Source of the DNA: Viscum album
Lineage: Eukaryota > Streptophyta > Magnoliopsida > Santalales > Viscaceae
Direction of reading: 5' to 3'
Assembly: GCA_963277665.1 (NCBI GenBank)
Contig: OY728143.1
Span: forward strand, 233,731,591 to 233,795,590
DNA: 64,000 nt
Under the pieces are notes generated by a model. The model saw nothing but the letters and a program-made list of their open reading frames with translations. It ran no database searches and was not told where the DNA came from. Of the stretch, positions 27,050 to 38,848 are shown in pieces (position 1 is the first letter of the stretch; the number at the start of each line of letters is the position of its first letter). The position numbers and the translations under genes were made by a program.

Positions 27050-28420
27050 TCATCCCTTGAAATGCCATTGATGTTGGAAAATGAAGCAGCATTAGCTAAA
27101 CTGAAGATTCCAACCCTACTGAGAAAACACTAAACTGACTAACGTAAAACCACATAATATTCTAGAAATGTGAGCAAGGGGTGGGAGTAGATAAATCTAA
27201 ATAAATTACGATCCATGCATCAAATTAAAATATTTATATTAAACTCTTGTTCCTGCTGCATAAAGATTATTGACAATTTTCAAACATAAATACTAAGAGA
27301 CCTATTACACATAAGATATAGAAAAATATTCAAACCTGCATATTTAGCATCGTCCATCACCATGATTCCCCCTTCCCCAAACGCCAAACGATCAATGCCC
27401 CTCTCCTGGGCATCATTAGCTGGATCGATCTCTTTATGTTTTCATTCATGTTGAAAATGCAATCAATTCAGCAAGCAACAATACAATCTGAACTAGGATA
27501 TCCTCATTGGAATTTAATCGAGCACCTGCAGTGCACCCTCCGTTGTACTCACAACCAAAATGTTTGTGGGAATTGGGGCCCCACACTCTTCAATAGAACA
27601 CCAAAAAAACCCACAATCATGATCATTGATTCCCATATCAGCAGCATTGGTTTAGGCACCTTCAACATCAGCCGCTTGGGTCCATCCTCTTCCTTGGAAT
27701 TTGGATGAGGATGTCATTACGATTGGTTCTGGAATCACTGTTCGAAGTTTAAATTCTTGATCAAAGGAAAATCTGACTCAATCGACATGCCACGTCCAAG
27801 ACACCATCATCGAGGTTGAGCCGCGTTTTCTGTTGAGTCATGCCACCACCCTGTTAAGATCCAGATCTGAGCCAATGAGATCCTTGTCACTGTTGAGATG
27901 AAAAACATCGGCTACCAAATCTGGGTTATTCTAGAGCTCGTGACCTCCTTCTTCATCATTTCAATACGATGATCCATCGTCGCCCACCAGATCCGAGCAA
28001 GGTCACCGACCTGTTGACTTCCCGAAGTTGGATCTGATACCAAAGATCATCCGAACATGAATAAGAACCAGTTCTTGCCATTTTTTAAGAATTTCTATGC
28101 CTTGTCAGATCTGGATGAGCCTGAGGAGGTGGAGCGTGAGGGGGAGAAACGCGAGGCGGAGGAGCTGGACACGGAGTCGGAAGAGGAGGGGGCGGAGCAG
28201 CCCCAGAGGGACACAGGGAAGGGCGACAGGAAGTGAGATGGGGGGTGAGGGGAGCGGGGAAGGGATACATGGTCATGTACTGGGTGGTAAAGGAGAGAAG
28301 GCTGAGGCGGAGCAGCCGAAGATGGAACTGGCGGAGGCGGAGGTAAAGGCGAGGAACTGAGGAGCGAGGAACTGAGATTGGGATAGGGAATGGGAGGCGG
28401 AGAGATTAGTATATATAATG
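27050..28420. other. GC-richer island within AT-rich DNA
   Basis: Base composition rises clearly above the flanks, most of all at 28,100-28,400 (purine-rich on the plus strand). ORFs overlap in several frames on both strands at 28,085-28,509, which is the mark of purine/pyrimidine-biased composition, not of several genes. The 90-codon ORF at 27,436-27,708 has no motif I recognise. The island may be host genic sequence or a captured gene fragment. Confidence 0.35.
28057..28236 (+). CDS. Small acidic ORF of 59 codons, unrecognised
   Basis: ATG at 28,057 opens 59 codons to TGA at 28,234-28,236. Residues 1-17 are hydrophobic and aromatic (MNKNQFLPFFKNFYALS). The rest is highly charged and glutamate-rich (DLDEPEEVEREGEKREAE, then TESEEEGAEQ). 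I do not recognise the product. It could be a small protein, a terminal exon, or chance in a purine-rich tract. The lack of a stop in the competing frames weakens the case for coding. Confidence 0.25.
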   Translation: MNKNQFLPFFKNFYALSDLDEPEEVEREGEKREAEELDTESEEEGAEQPQRDTGKGDRK

Positions 28421-29728
28421 GATGATGTAAGTTCATTATCGTCATAAAAACTACCAAAATAAATTAAACCATTTTCATTAATGTTTTGTCTAAAGAATAA
28501 TCCAAACATTAGAAAAAATGATATATGTTATCATTTAAACATATTTAAATATATTAATACCATTTCATCCCAATTCTAAAGTCTTCTATCCATTTTACAT
28601 GAAAACTCATAATGAACAAACCATAGAATCCCTGAAACTAACGCACCTGAAACCATAAAAATAACAAAATATTTTCAGTAGGTGTGTGAAAAGTTGCTAT
28701 AAAAATATCATATATTGTATCACAAATAATTATATAATTATATAATAAATTAATAACTCTATTTAAACCATTATACAAGAGGTTTGACCACGTTTTAAGG
28801 AATTCAACCCCAAGGTAAGAGAAATTTCATTAAAAATCATCTTTTAAATTTCTGTTTTTACAAAATTCAAAAGTAATGATTTTCTGATGAAAGTATTCAT
28901 TATTTATGATTATTTTTTTGGTTCTTGGAAATTGTATGATGTAGGGTGGGTCTCATATCTCCCTCTAATTCATTTGATATTTTTATGTTGGAATTTGACA
29001 ATAATGGTTATTTCAAGTGTAATTGTGATGGTTACACCATAGGGAAGACATGTCAGTTACATCATATGGATTCCATTGAGGGTTAAAATATTATTTATGT
29101 AGTGCACCAAGATGTATATTTGGGGTTTTATGCTTGTTATGTTTTATGGAAAAACATGTTTTCACAAAGTATGTATCAGATACGTTAAGGGTGAGAAGTT
29201 TATCTTATGATAATTATATTATATGACTATAAGTATTCATGGAATAATGGTTCATTTCTCTTTTATGTTCTATAATGATCTATTTTCTCAAACCATGTTT
29301 TGAAATATTTTTCATATGTTTTAATGACTGGTAAGAGAAAAGAAAAACCCAAGTCGTACATCGTGAACAATTGTCATTAAAATAAAACATGTTTTGTTAA
29401 CAACTATTTTATTATGGAATAAATGGATATTGTTTTAGTAGTATACACTTTGTATTATTTTGGTTTTATATGTATGAATTGTTCCTAAAATACGAACCAA
29501 AAAAGATATTTGGGAATGTTACAATGTGAATTCTAGTTATATTAAAAAGATAATATAATGTTTAAGTCCTAGTCCTTATAGTTAGTATTATAGAATGGTT
29601 ATGATAAAATTATGGGTTAGAATTATGTTAATATAATACCATAAATTATTTTTACCTTATGGTAATGTTGATAATAAATAGCATTTAATGATTACCAATA
29701 TGCTTTATATATGATTTGTCAGTTCAGA
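28421..29728 (+). other. Probable 5' LTR and leader region of element A (not delimited)
   Basis: No gene is seen. The stretch lies directly upstream of element A's gag. Near 28,800 it holds CCCCAAGGTAAGAGAAATTT, similar in layout to the GCAAGGTAAG...TTAATTC block inside both LTRs of element B (near 32,553 and 40,582). That suggests a related LTR. The partner LTR lies beyond the right edge of the window, so the ends cannot be set from this sequence. Confidence 0.35.
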
Positions 29729-30820
29729 ATGGTTTCCCGTAGAAGAATCGGGGAAGCTAATGTAAGAAAGGACTGAGGGGATGATATCCTTTTGAATCTA
29801 TAGCCTGGAATGGTGAGAATTAGAACCAAGTAGTTTGTGATAGTAATGGATCAGTTGATATAAGATATAAATTATGTTGGTAACCATGTATGATAATAAC
29901 CAAAGCTACTATAAAAGAACATGAAGATAATGGAACATTTTTTAGTCAACATCCTCCTTTTAGAGGATCTTCTGAACCAGTGGTTGATTAGTGGTGGATT
30001 TAATCTATTGAAACTATATTTGATGTCATGTGGTTTTTATATAATAAAAATGTTAGTCTATTTATTTATCATTTTGAAGGTGAAGCTGTCCAGTTGATGT
30101 ATATGGTCAAGAATATCTATGATATCGATCAGATTGATGCCTTAGAAGGGCATGAATTTAAGAATCAGTTCCTTGAAAAATAATTTCCTTAGGTGTTTCA
30201 ACATAGGTTGGAAACGAAATACAATGAATTGAAACAAAAGTTTGATGATTAACTAATCATATATGAAGCACACTTCACCCGATTTACAATGAATGCTCTA
30301 AAAAATATTCTAGATCTTCATAGTAAAATCAATCATTTTTTCTTAGGATTAAAGCCATGATATGGAACAAAATTGTCTTTCAGTCAATTAAAAAGTTATG
30401 ATAAAATTTTTCATTGTGATGTGACGGTAGAAATAGAGTTTTTTTATTATCTTGTGGACATTGAAAATAAGATGGAGAAAAGGTCCCGATAAAAAAATGG
30501 GTAAGAATCAATCAAATGAATATAATGGTAAGAAGTTATTATTTATAGTTTAGCATGGTAAAAAGAAACTTAGTGAATTCATTAACAAATTAGGGAAGTG
30601 TTTTTATGTGGAATGTTTGGACATATGTCTTGAGATTTAAATTAAAAACATCTATCATTTGGTATGATTAATTCTAATAGATAAACTGTAAGGTGTTTCA
30701 AATGTGGTGAGATGTGGAATTTTTAAAATACCACCTTAAGAAAGATTTGAATGATGGACAGAAACCATACAATAAGTATAAAGGAGTAGAGAAATCTTTT
30801 GTTACTACTTCTATAGATGT
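29729..30820 (+). pseudogene. gag remnant of element A
   Basis: A start-like ATG lies at 29,729. A frame change follows, and from about 29,943 a frame reads FSQHPPFRGSSEP, then IETIFDVMWF, then HFEGEAVQLMYMV, FKNQFLEK, then KYNELKQ and YEAHFTRFTMNAL: the retrotransposon gag core. Stops in this frame include several at positions where related gags have Q, R or W. Near 30,597-30,645 CFLCGMFGHMS is a CCHC zinc knuckle whose last cysteine position is now a stop-adjacent residue. A second knuckle (CFKCGEM) lies at 30,692-30,715. The frame is cut by element B at 30,821. Confidence 0.8.
30816..30820. repeat. 5-bp target-site duplication of element B (left)
   Basis: GATGT directly before the left LTR, identical to 61,691-61,695 directly after the right LTR. 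Confidence 0.93.
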
Positions 30821-33800
30821 TGTAACACCACAAGCTTCCACGATATGTTTCTGCTTGAATAATACAACAACTTGCGTTGTATGCAACATCGAGTTCTAAC
30901 ACACCACAACCAATCAAACTAGCCGTTATAAATAGTAATACCCACTTTTTAAAATTATCTAAATTTTATTTTTCAAAATGGGATTTATTTTAGGATTTGG
31001 AATATCAAAATTACCTTAGGGTTAATTTTTTGTATTTTTCTGAAAACATTCAAATTTTGATTAACAGTGAAAACACTGCGTTATTGTTTAAAACCGAATA
31101 TTTATTTAAATAATTAGTTATATTATTTATTTTAGGAAACATTAGATACATAATACCTATATATGTTCAATGTAATTAATTTGAGTCATTTTATAACAAT
31201 ATTGGTTATATAATATTTTATTGAACTTTTTTCGTCTTTTACCCACCTTCTAGGCACATTTACAAATTTGAATTAATCGTAATTTTACCGCTTCTATGAA
31301 TTTAATTTCAAAAATATGAGAGACACGATTGACATCAGTAAGAAAAATTTGGTTCAATAAGATGAAAGTAATTTTTAATAGTAGTAAATTTTGACTTTTA
31401 TTTACAACGTATAAAAGTTAATAGGGTAATTAAAGGTAAAAATGATATAATAATTACCCTAACACATGTCATAATTCTATTGGATAAATGTTTTTTGACC
31501 AAAATCAACCTTAGGAATAAAATATGATCATTTAAGTCCACTTGGATTAGATTATGATATTTATTATTATTTTATTTCATGAAGAGTTAAAAGAGTTAAA
31601 TTCAATGTTTAATAACTAATCTATTTTTAATAAAGGGTAATACATAACATAAATTCAACTATAAATATTCATTATAAAGATAAAAAGATATCCTATATAA
31701 TTTTATTTATTTATAATTTTTAGACATTAAATAATTAAATTTATTTATGATACAATGATGATGCAGTAATAACCTTATTAATGAAAGATTAAAATAATTG
31801 ATATTATAAATATCCAAATAAATGTAAATTGAGACTTTTGATGAATTCCAATAATTTTCTAGGTTAATATGACATGTTAGAGGTGAAAAAATAATTTTTT
31901 TGATGTGATAAAGTTGTTAGGACTTTCACAGAAAAACACCAAATACTGTCAAAATTGACATAAATGAGTTTTTTAAAACAAATACTATATTATTAATTGA
32001 TATAATATTCTTTAAAATCTATGGTTCGGCCAAAGGACATAGATAAGGTTAGATATATTAATAATGAACAACTTAGGGTTTTCTAGGATTTTTATAATAA
32101 TTTTATTAACCATTTATTATAATAATACAAGAGTACATGGTAAAAGTTAAACTATTTAACTAAGAGTTAAATCTAAAAGATAAGGTTAATATGGTGACCT
32201 AAACCTGTCTAAAACCTATTGGTTGAGAGGATTTCAACCCATCCCCACCATATCCTCGTTATAAATCATTTTGGAGCCATAATAAACCGAATATGATTGT
32301 ATAATAAAATAATATGTCAAACTTTTCCTAAAGGGACCCTCACCTCTCTTATAAAAGGCTACTTCCCCTTCTCTCAAAATCACAGCTCCAAATCCATTTG
32401 GCTTAGACAACCCCTGCTCAAATATACTCCGTCAATTAGACCTAGAGGCCTTACTATTATCAAAAATCCAACCTAAGGATCCATTTTGATCAACTCAAAA
32501 GGAAACACCTAAAGAAGAGGCGGTTAACGTACCCTTGGTCAAGGAAAAATGCAAGGTAAGGGTTAATTCTACAATCTATTCATTATCTGAGGTTTTTTAT
32601 ACGTGAGTATCTACTAGGACCTCTTTATTATCCACATCTATGTTTCTAAAAAATGAATTTCAAAACAATCTTACTATTTCCTAGACTATAGGTTAAAGTA
32701 ATTTATACCCTTGTTTGACTTTTTTGGAGATGTTTATAAAGGAATCTTTCTGTCGTTTTCCAAACAAGGTCATTTTTGACCATTTCAGAAAAATTAGGGA
32801 AAGAATGTTGTTTTAACATATATGGAGGGTGCGGCTATTTTTCGTCATTGTAACACCTTCGAAGCTTCCATTACAAGATTATAAGAATATTTTCAAAATA
32901 AATGGTTTCTTTTAAAATCCCAACACTTTTAAATGATATCAAAATAGAATGATATATTTCTCTCAAATAGATTTGATTTTCATATATTTCAACATCCTTT
33001 GATGAATTTTACACTTGTTTGAAGAAGATTAATTATGATACCATCATCCATATTGTATTAAAGGTTTTCTGATATGTTTGACTATGGATGTGTTATTTTT
33101 ATACCATTCATGGTCTATAGTTAAAGTATTAACATTCCATATGATAGTTTTAATATGAATGTTTATGTTATCTTTCATCCTTTTCATATGAGGAATGCAT
33201 TGGACATAGTAAGTGAAGAGTGGATCCCGCAATAGCTCCGCGATGCATCGGTAGGTCTCATGAGACAAACTAGTGTCTTGGCACAAGGCCTTGACAAAAT
33301 CTTATTGTAGTCTAGGCATGAGGCCTTGAATACGTGGTTATGATGTCCAACATTATGCATTCAATCAATATAAAATTGGATATTGATATTGCATATAATT
33401 ATTCAACTTGTATAATACCATGTGAATAAGTAAATGTAATTATTTGATTTATATTTTCCATATTATGCAGAAGCTTAATTTTAAAAGTCTTATGTTTTAG
33501 TCTTAAACATTTCCTTAAATGTGTATGCTTGTTTATGAAAGATTTCATTATATTGTTGTCCTTACTAAGCATCTAAGATCACCCCTTTCTATGTTTTATT
33601 TTTCCCAGGATATGAAGAAGTATATTATGACTGACCTGCAGGGATAGTCTAAGGGAGATGAATGTGTTCAAAAGAGACACAATTTTTAAGTTTTTCATTT
33701 CATAATGTAATGTAAAACTGCTGTATGTATCTAATACTTCCAAGGCAACTAAACTGGTCGGTCTATCAGGATTTGATCCATTTTGATCATGCCAATGTTA

Positions 33801-33845
33801 TGTAATAATGCACCGAATCTGGGTAACTGGGTTCACAGTGTTATA
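30821..33845 (+). repeat. Left LTR of element B (3,025 bp)
   Basis: It aligns along its length with 38,849-41,413 plus 61,229-61,690. Shared blocks include TGTAACACC at the start, GACCAATCAAACTAGCCGTT or its one-base variant, CTCTTATAAAAGG, CATGAGACAAACTAGTGTCT and the end GGGTAACTGG...TTATA. Substitutions between the copies are frequent (first 130 bases show roughly one difference per seven bases), so insertion is old. It lacks the CACTA insertion and so preserves the empty site at 33,378-33,390. Confidence 0.93.
32350..32357 (+). promoter_or_regulatory. TATA box in left LTR of element B
   Basis: TATAAAAG lies 1,529 bases into the LTR. The equivalent TATAAAAG in the right LTR is 1,532 bases in (40,381). 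Conservation at the same place in both copies supports it as the U3 core promoter; transcription would begin about 30 bases downstream. Confidence 0.7.
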
Positions 33846-33847
33846 GT

Positions 33848-33859
33848 TGGTATCGGAGG
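33848..33859 (+). promoter_or_regulatory. Primer-binding site of element B (tRNA-Met-like)
   Basis: TGGTATCGGAGG starts 2 bases after the left LTR. It matches TGGTATCAGAGC, the complement of the initiator methionine tRNA 3' end used by many plant LTR elements, at 10 of 12 positions. Confidence 0.8.
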
Positions 33860-34346
33860 AAGTTTAGTATAAACCTTGGAAGCAAGATTTAGAAAAACTC
33901 TGATTAGAGAACATTACCATAATATAGTCTTTGAGGATTATTATAGAATAAAATTCTAGAATTTTTGTAATGTAGATATTTTTGGTATTTTTCAAGCAAT
34001 ACATCCCTGTCTGGATATAAGAAGGTTGATGCGGCTCTGGCATAGATGTACATAGGAGTGAAAACTACGACAAGGTTATTTGGGCTTGACTCAGGGTATC
34101 CTGGTACACAGTAACGGTCCTTGATGCACTTTTGGTTACGACACTCCTGGGGGATATGCTTAAGATAATTAAAATTTTATTTACAAACAATTATGAAGTA
34201 TTTATGAGTATATATCTCCTCAAAGAAAACATTTTTATGATTATGGATTATATCCATAAACTGTTCAATTTATGTTAAGCGTTTTACAAGTTGGGGTTTA
34301 TGTATTGCGATTCATAAACTAATCTAGTGTATGTCATTGTTTAGAA

Positions 34347-35420
34347 ATGGCTCCTAGTGGAAGGAATGTAAATTGTATCAACACACGTAATTCATGTAGG
34401 GATTTCCATCCTACTCAATATAATTATAGTGGAGCTGCCAATGCAACTAGTGCTGATCAACTTATCACCATACTGGAATAACTCGCTCAGGTTATGAATA
34501 ATAACCTTACCCGTATGGAGCACCCTGATCCACAACGTGGAGGATCAATGTTTGAACTCTTATTGAGGCAACAAACACCAAAATTAAATGGGACTACAAA
34601 TCCATTTGTAGATGATCAATGGATAAGTTCCTTAGATAAAATACTTCATACTTTGGGGAGTAACAAAAGGGAAAAAGTTTTCATGGTAGTTTATCTCCTC
34701 ATGGGAGATGCAGATCAATAGTGGTCATTAATTCAAAACACAAAGGAAGATGGAGAATTATCAAATATAGAATGGAGGGAGTGTAAAGAGATTTTCATAG
34801 AAAAATAATTTCCTCATGACCATCAAGTGGATATTGAAAGACAATTTCTGAGTCTGAGGAAAAATGATGATGAGAATGTTGCAAAGTATGAGGCTAACTT
34901 TACAAGGTTTGCAAGGCATGTAGCAAATTATATACATAACCCAAGGAGTATGATTGATCGATTATTTTATGGGTTAAAACCATTTCTATGTTGAGCAATA
35001 GTCTAACAATCCTTCTCATCATATGAAGATATTTTCTCATGTGCTATCTACACAGAAACAAAATTCTCTATGTCTTACGAATTTAAAGAAAAGAAGGAGA
35101 AAAATAGATCTGTTGAACACTCTAGAAATAGAAATAAGGGGTAGAAGGGAAAAGTTGAATTTTCATCCTGTAATAAATGTAGGAAGAAACACCATGGTAC
35201 TTTCATGATGGGAATGGCATTCTGTTACAAGTGTGGTGAAAAAGGCCACCAATATCGTGATTATAAGGGAATGAAAGTGGTTGTCAATGTTGAATGCTAA
35301 AATTGTAGAGAAATGAGGCATTATGCAAATAAATGTCCTAAGATCCATGGAAAATTAACTCAAAAAAGGCCAAGGGAGCAAGACCAAATTTCTGCGATCA
35401 CTACTACTAAGGTTGAAGCT
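34347..35420 (+). pseudogene. gag of element B
   Basis: ATG at 34,347 (MAPSGRNVN) opens a frame that stays in register, interrupted only by stops, through protease and RT. The gag core is visible as FELLLRQQTPKLNGTTNPF, DQWISSLDKIL, VYLLMGDADQ, then FPHDHQVDIERQFLSL and YEANFTRFARHVANY. Zinc knuckles follow: CYKCGEKGH near 35,222 has a tyrosine in place of its last cysteine, and one at 35,289-35,336 is a complete CCHC with a stop inside (C-stop-NC...H...C). In-frame stops occur at positions expected to be Q or W (for example LE-stop-LAQV and DQ-stop-WSL). The length and order are normal for a plant gypsy gag. Confidence 0.88.
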
Positions 35421-38400
35421 CTAAAAGACATGGTTACAGGTAATTTAATGGTTTCATTAAGTTTATCCAATTCTTTATTTGATTCTGGATCATCGAATTG
35501 TTTCATATCTTCCCCGTTTTCTAAGAAAAATAGATATTTCCAAGTTGATTTAACAAGGTATTTGTCAGTCAAAACTTCTAAGAGAAGTATCTTTGCAAAA
35601 AAATTTAGTGAATCAGTTCCCATTAGGGCATATAAATGTTCTTTATCTGCTGATCTCATCATCATAACCATGAATTAATTTGATATAATCCTTGATATGG
35701 ATTGGCTTTCAGACCATGATGTGAAAATATATTATAATAAGAAGGTGGTTAAAATTTTCGATGATGATAAGGAGTACCTTATCTTTAGAGAAGAAATGTC
35801 ACCACCTGATTCTTATCTAGATCAACCCCCAGTAGCTCAACTAAATTAAATTATTAGGGAAGAGAATGAAATAAATATGGGTGAGGAAAATAATGTTCGA
35901 ATAGAGGACGTACCTATTGTACAATAATATGTTGATGTGTCTCTAGAGGATTTACCTGGACATCCTCTAGAATGATAAATTGAGTTTTCCATTGATTTAA
36001 TTCCTGGTTCAAGGCCCGTATCAATGACCCCTTATAGAATTTCCATTGTGGAAGTTGTGAAACTAAAGAAACAACTAGAGGAATTGAGTAATAAGGTTTT
36101 TATTCGCCCTAGTGTTTCTCTATGGTGAGCCCATATTCTTTTTGTAATTAAGAAAGATGGATCTATGAGGTTTTGCGTTAACCACAGGGAGATCAATACT
36201 ATAACAATAAAGAACAAGTATCCCCTACTTCTCATTGATGATTTATTCGAACAACTTCATGGAGCTAAATATTTTTCAATGATTGACCTTTTATCTGGAT
36301 ATCATAAGTTGTGTGTTAAGAAGGAAGACATTCTGAAAACAGTATTTTGAACCAGGTACGGGCATTACAAGTTTACATTAATGCCTTTTGGACTAACTAA
36401 TTCATCCTATGTTTTCATGGATATAATGAATTGAGTTTTCAAGGAATATGTTGATGACTTTGTAGTAGTATTTATTGATGATATCTTGGTATACTCAAAA
36501 ACCTATGAAGATCATGATAATCACTTTCACACAATTCTGAAAACACTCAGAATAATTGAATTATATGATAAGTTTAGCAAGTATGAATTCTGGATTTAGG
36601 AAAAAAAATTCTTGTCCATATTGTCTCTAAATATGGAATCTCTCTCGATCCTTCAATGACCAAGGCAATCAAATAATGTCCAACACCAACGACTATAACT
36701 GAGGTATGCAGTTTTATTGGTTTAGTAGGTTATTTTCGGCGTTTCGTCCAGAATATTGCCCGATTGGCATACCCATTAACCAAGCTCATAGGTAATGGGG
36801 TTAAATTTGCATGGAAAAAAGAGTGTGAAGAATGTTTTGAATAAATGAATATAATATTAGTCAATTCTCCTATCTTTACTCTACCACTGGGGAATGATGT
36901 GTTTTTTATTTATTGTGATGCATTAAAGAAAGGACTTGGTTGTGTCCTTATGTAGAATGATAGACTTATTTCATATGTATCATGACAGCTAAAAATTAAT
37001 GAAAAAAACAATCCCACCAATGATCGTGAGTTAGTAGATGTAATATTTTCTTTGATGATATGGATACACTATCTCTATAGTAAAAATTAGAGATATATAC
37101 TAATCACAATATTTTGAAGTATATTTTATCACAGAAAGAACTCAACCTGAGGCAAAGATGTTGGCTTGAACTACTCAAGGATTATGATTTCACTATACAC
37201 TACCACCTGGGGATGGAAAATAAGGTGGCAGATGCTTTGAGCAGAAAGGATCATGGAGTTTTGAACAAGATTATAGTTTAAAGGGATCCTATGTTCATAG
37301 ATCTAGTAAAGATGGATATGAGAATAATCATGGAAAGTGAAACATCAATACTTTTTCAAAATGTTTCCAAACAATATTTACTAGAAAGGATAAAATGTTC
37401 TCAGACTGATGATGAGGAGTTTAAAAGGAAAAATAAATCCATGAACAATGGGATATTGACTGACTTCGTATATGAAGATAGAATTTTGAAATTTTGGAAC
37501 AGACTTTGTGTTCCTAACATACCTGATCTAAAATAAGAATTTTTGGATGATGATCATACCTCCAATTTATCTATACACCCTTGTAGCACTAAGATGTATA
37601 GATATTTGAAGGAACATTTTTGTGGGACAACCTTAAGAGGATATTTCTGATTATGTGTCAAGATGTATGGTTTTTCAACAGGTTATGTCTAGAAAACAAC
37701 ATCCCGGGGGAGTTATGCAACCTCTTCCCATACCTGAGTGGAAATGGGATGATATTACGATGGACTTTGTCATGGGGCTACCAAAGACTCCTAGAAGGAA
37801 TGATGCAATATGGATCATTGTTGATTGTCTTACCAAGTCATCACATTTTCTTGCTATCAGAGAATATTTACCACATGAACATTTAGCCAGACTATATATT
37901 AATGAAGTTGTAAGACTTCATGGAGTAACCCTATCGATTGTTTCTGATCGTGATCCCCATTTTACATCATGATTCTAGAAAAGTATTCAGAATGACCTGG
38001 ATACTGAACTTCGTTTGAGCACTGCCGACCACCCTCAAATTGATGGATAATCAAAACGTACTATTCAAACCTTAGAAGTCATTTTGAGATCTTCCTCACT
38101 TGACATTCAAGGTATGTGGGATCAATATTTACCTCTGGTATAATTTTTCTATAATAATAGATTCCAGTTAAGTATTGAGATGGCACTATATGAAGCATTA
38201 TATAGAAAGAGATATCGCACACCAACTTGTTGGTATGATGTTGGTGAAAGAAACCATGTAGGCCTAGAACATGTTGAGAAAACAATGGAAAAGGTGATGG
38301 TTATCCATTCCCACATCAAAGAATCATAAAGTAGAAAAAAGGGCTATGCCGATAACCGAAGGAAGGATTTGGAATTTTAAGTAGGAGATCATGTTTTCTT

Positions 38401-38836
38401 GAAGATATCTCCATGGAAGGGTGTTATACTTTTTGGTAAAAAGGGTAAATTAAGTCCCAAATACATCAGACCATTCGAAATTCTTGAATGAATTAGAGTT
38501 GTAGCTTATCGTTTGGAAATACCTCCAAGTCTCTTCAAAGTTCATGGTGTATTCAACGTATCAATGTTGAGAAAATACATGCCTTACCCAACACATGTAC
38601 TCACCTATGAATAATTAGAACTGGATCCTGATCTCTCTTATTACAAAGAGCTTATCAAAAATCTTGATACCAGAGAACATGTGTTGAGAAACTGGACGAC
38701 TCATGTCATAAAAGTTCTGTGGAGAAACCATAAGATGGAAGAGACATCGTGGGAACCTGAGGAACTAATGATGAAGAACCACCTGAATATTTTTATGCAG
38801 TAATATTCTAGAAATTTCGAGGATGAAATTATTTGA
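35421..38836 (+). pseudogene. pol of element B (protease, RT, RNase H, integrase, chromodomain-like tail)
   Basis: Protease: LFDSGSSNCFIS with the active aspartate at 35,481. [12 protein letters not shown] near 35,980, [16 protein letters not shown] near 36,150, then [27 protein letters not shown] and VVVFIDDILVYSK with both catalytic aspartates intact at 36,477-36,482. The gag-to-RT frame is continuous; frame changes come after about 36,600. RNase H: YCDALKKGLGCVLM near 36,920. Integrase: first aspartate in TMDFVMGLP (37,763), second in VSDRDPHFTS (37,946). The third catalytic residue, expected glutamate 35 residues later, is lysine (AAA at 38,054). The tail VLWRNHKMEETSWEPEEL near 38,720 is chromodomain-like. 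The last frame ends TGA at 38,834. Several in-frame stops; inactive. Confidence 0.93.
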
Positions 38837-38848
38837 TGGAGGGAAGAA
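38835..38848 (+). promoter_or_regulatory. Polypurine tract of element B
   Basis: GATGGAGGGAAGAA, almost all purine, lies directly before the right LTR, where plus-strand DNA synthesis of LTR retrotransposons is primed. Confidence 0.8.

Noticed and set aside
35360..35671. 103-codon minus-strand ORF
   Set aside because: Antisense shadow of the gag/protease frame of element B, where DSGSSNCFIS is read on the plus strand.
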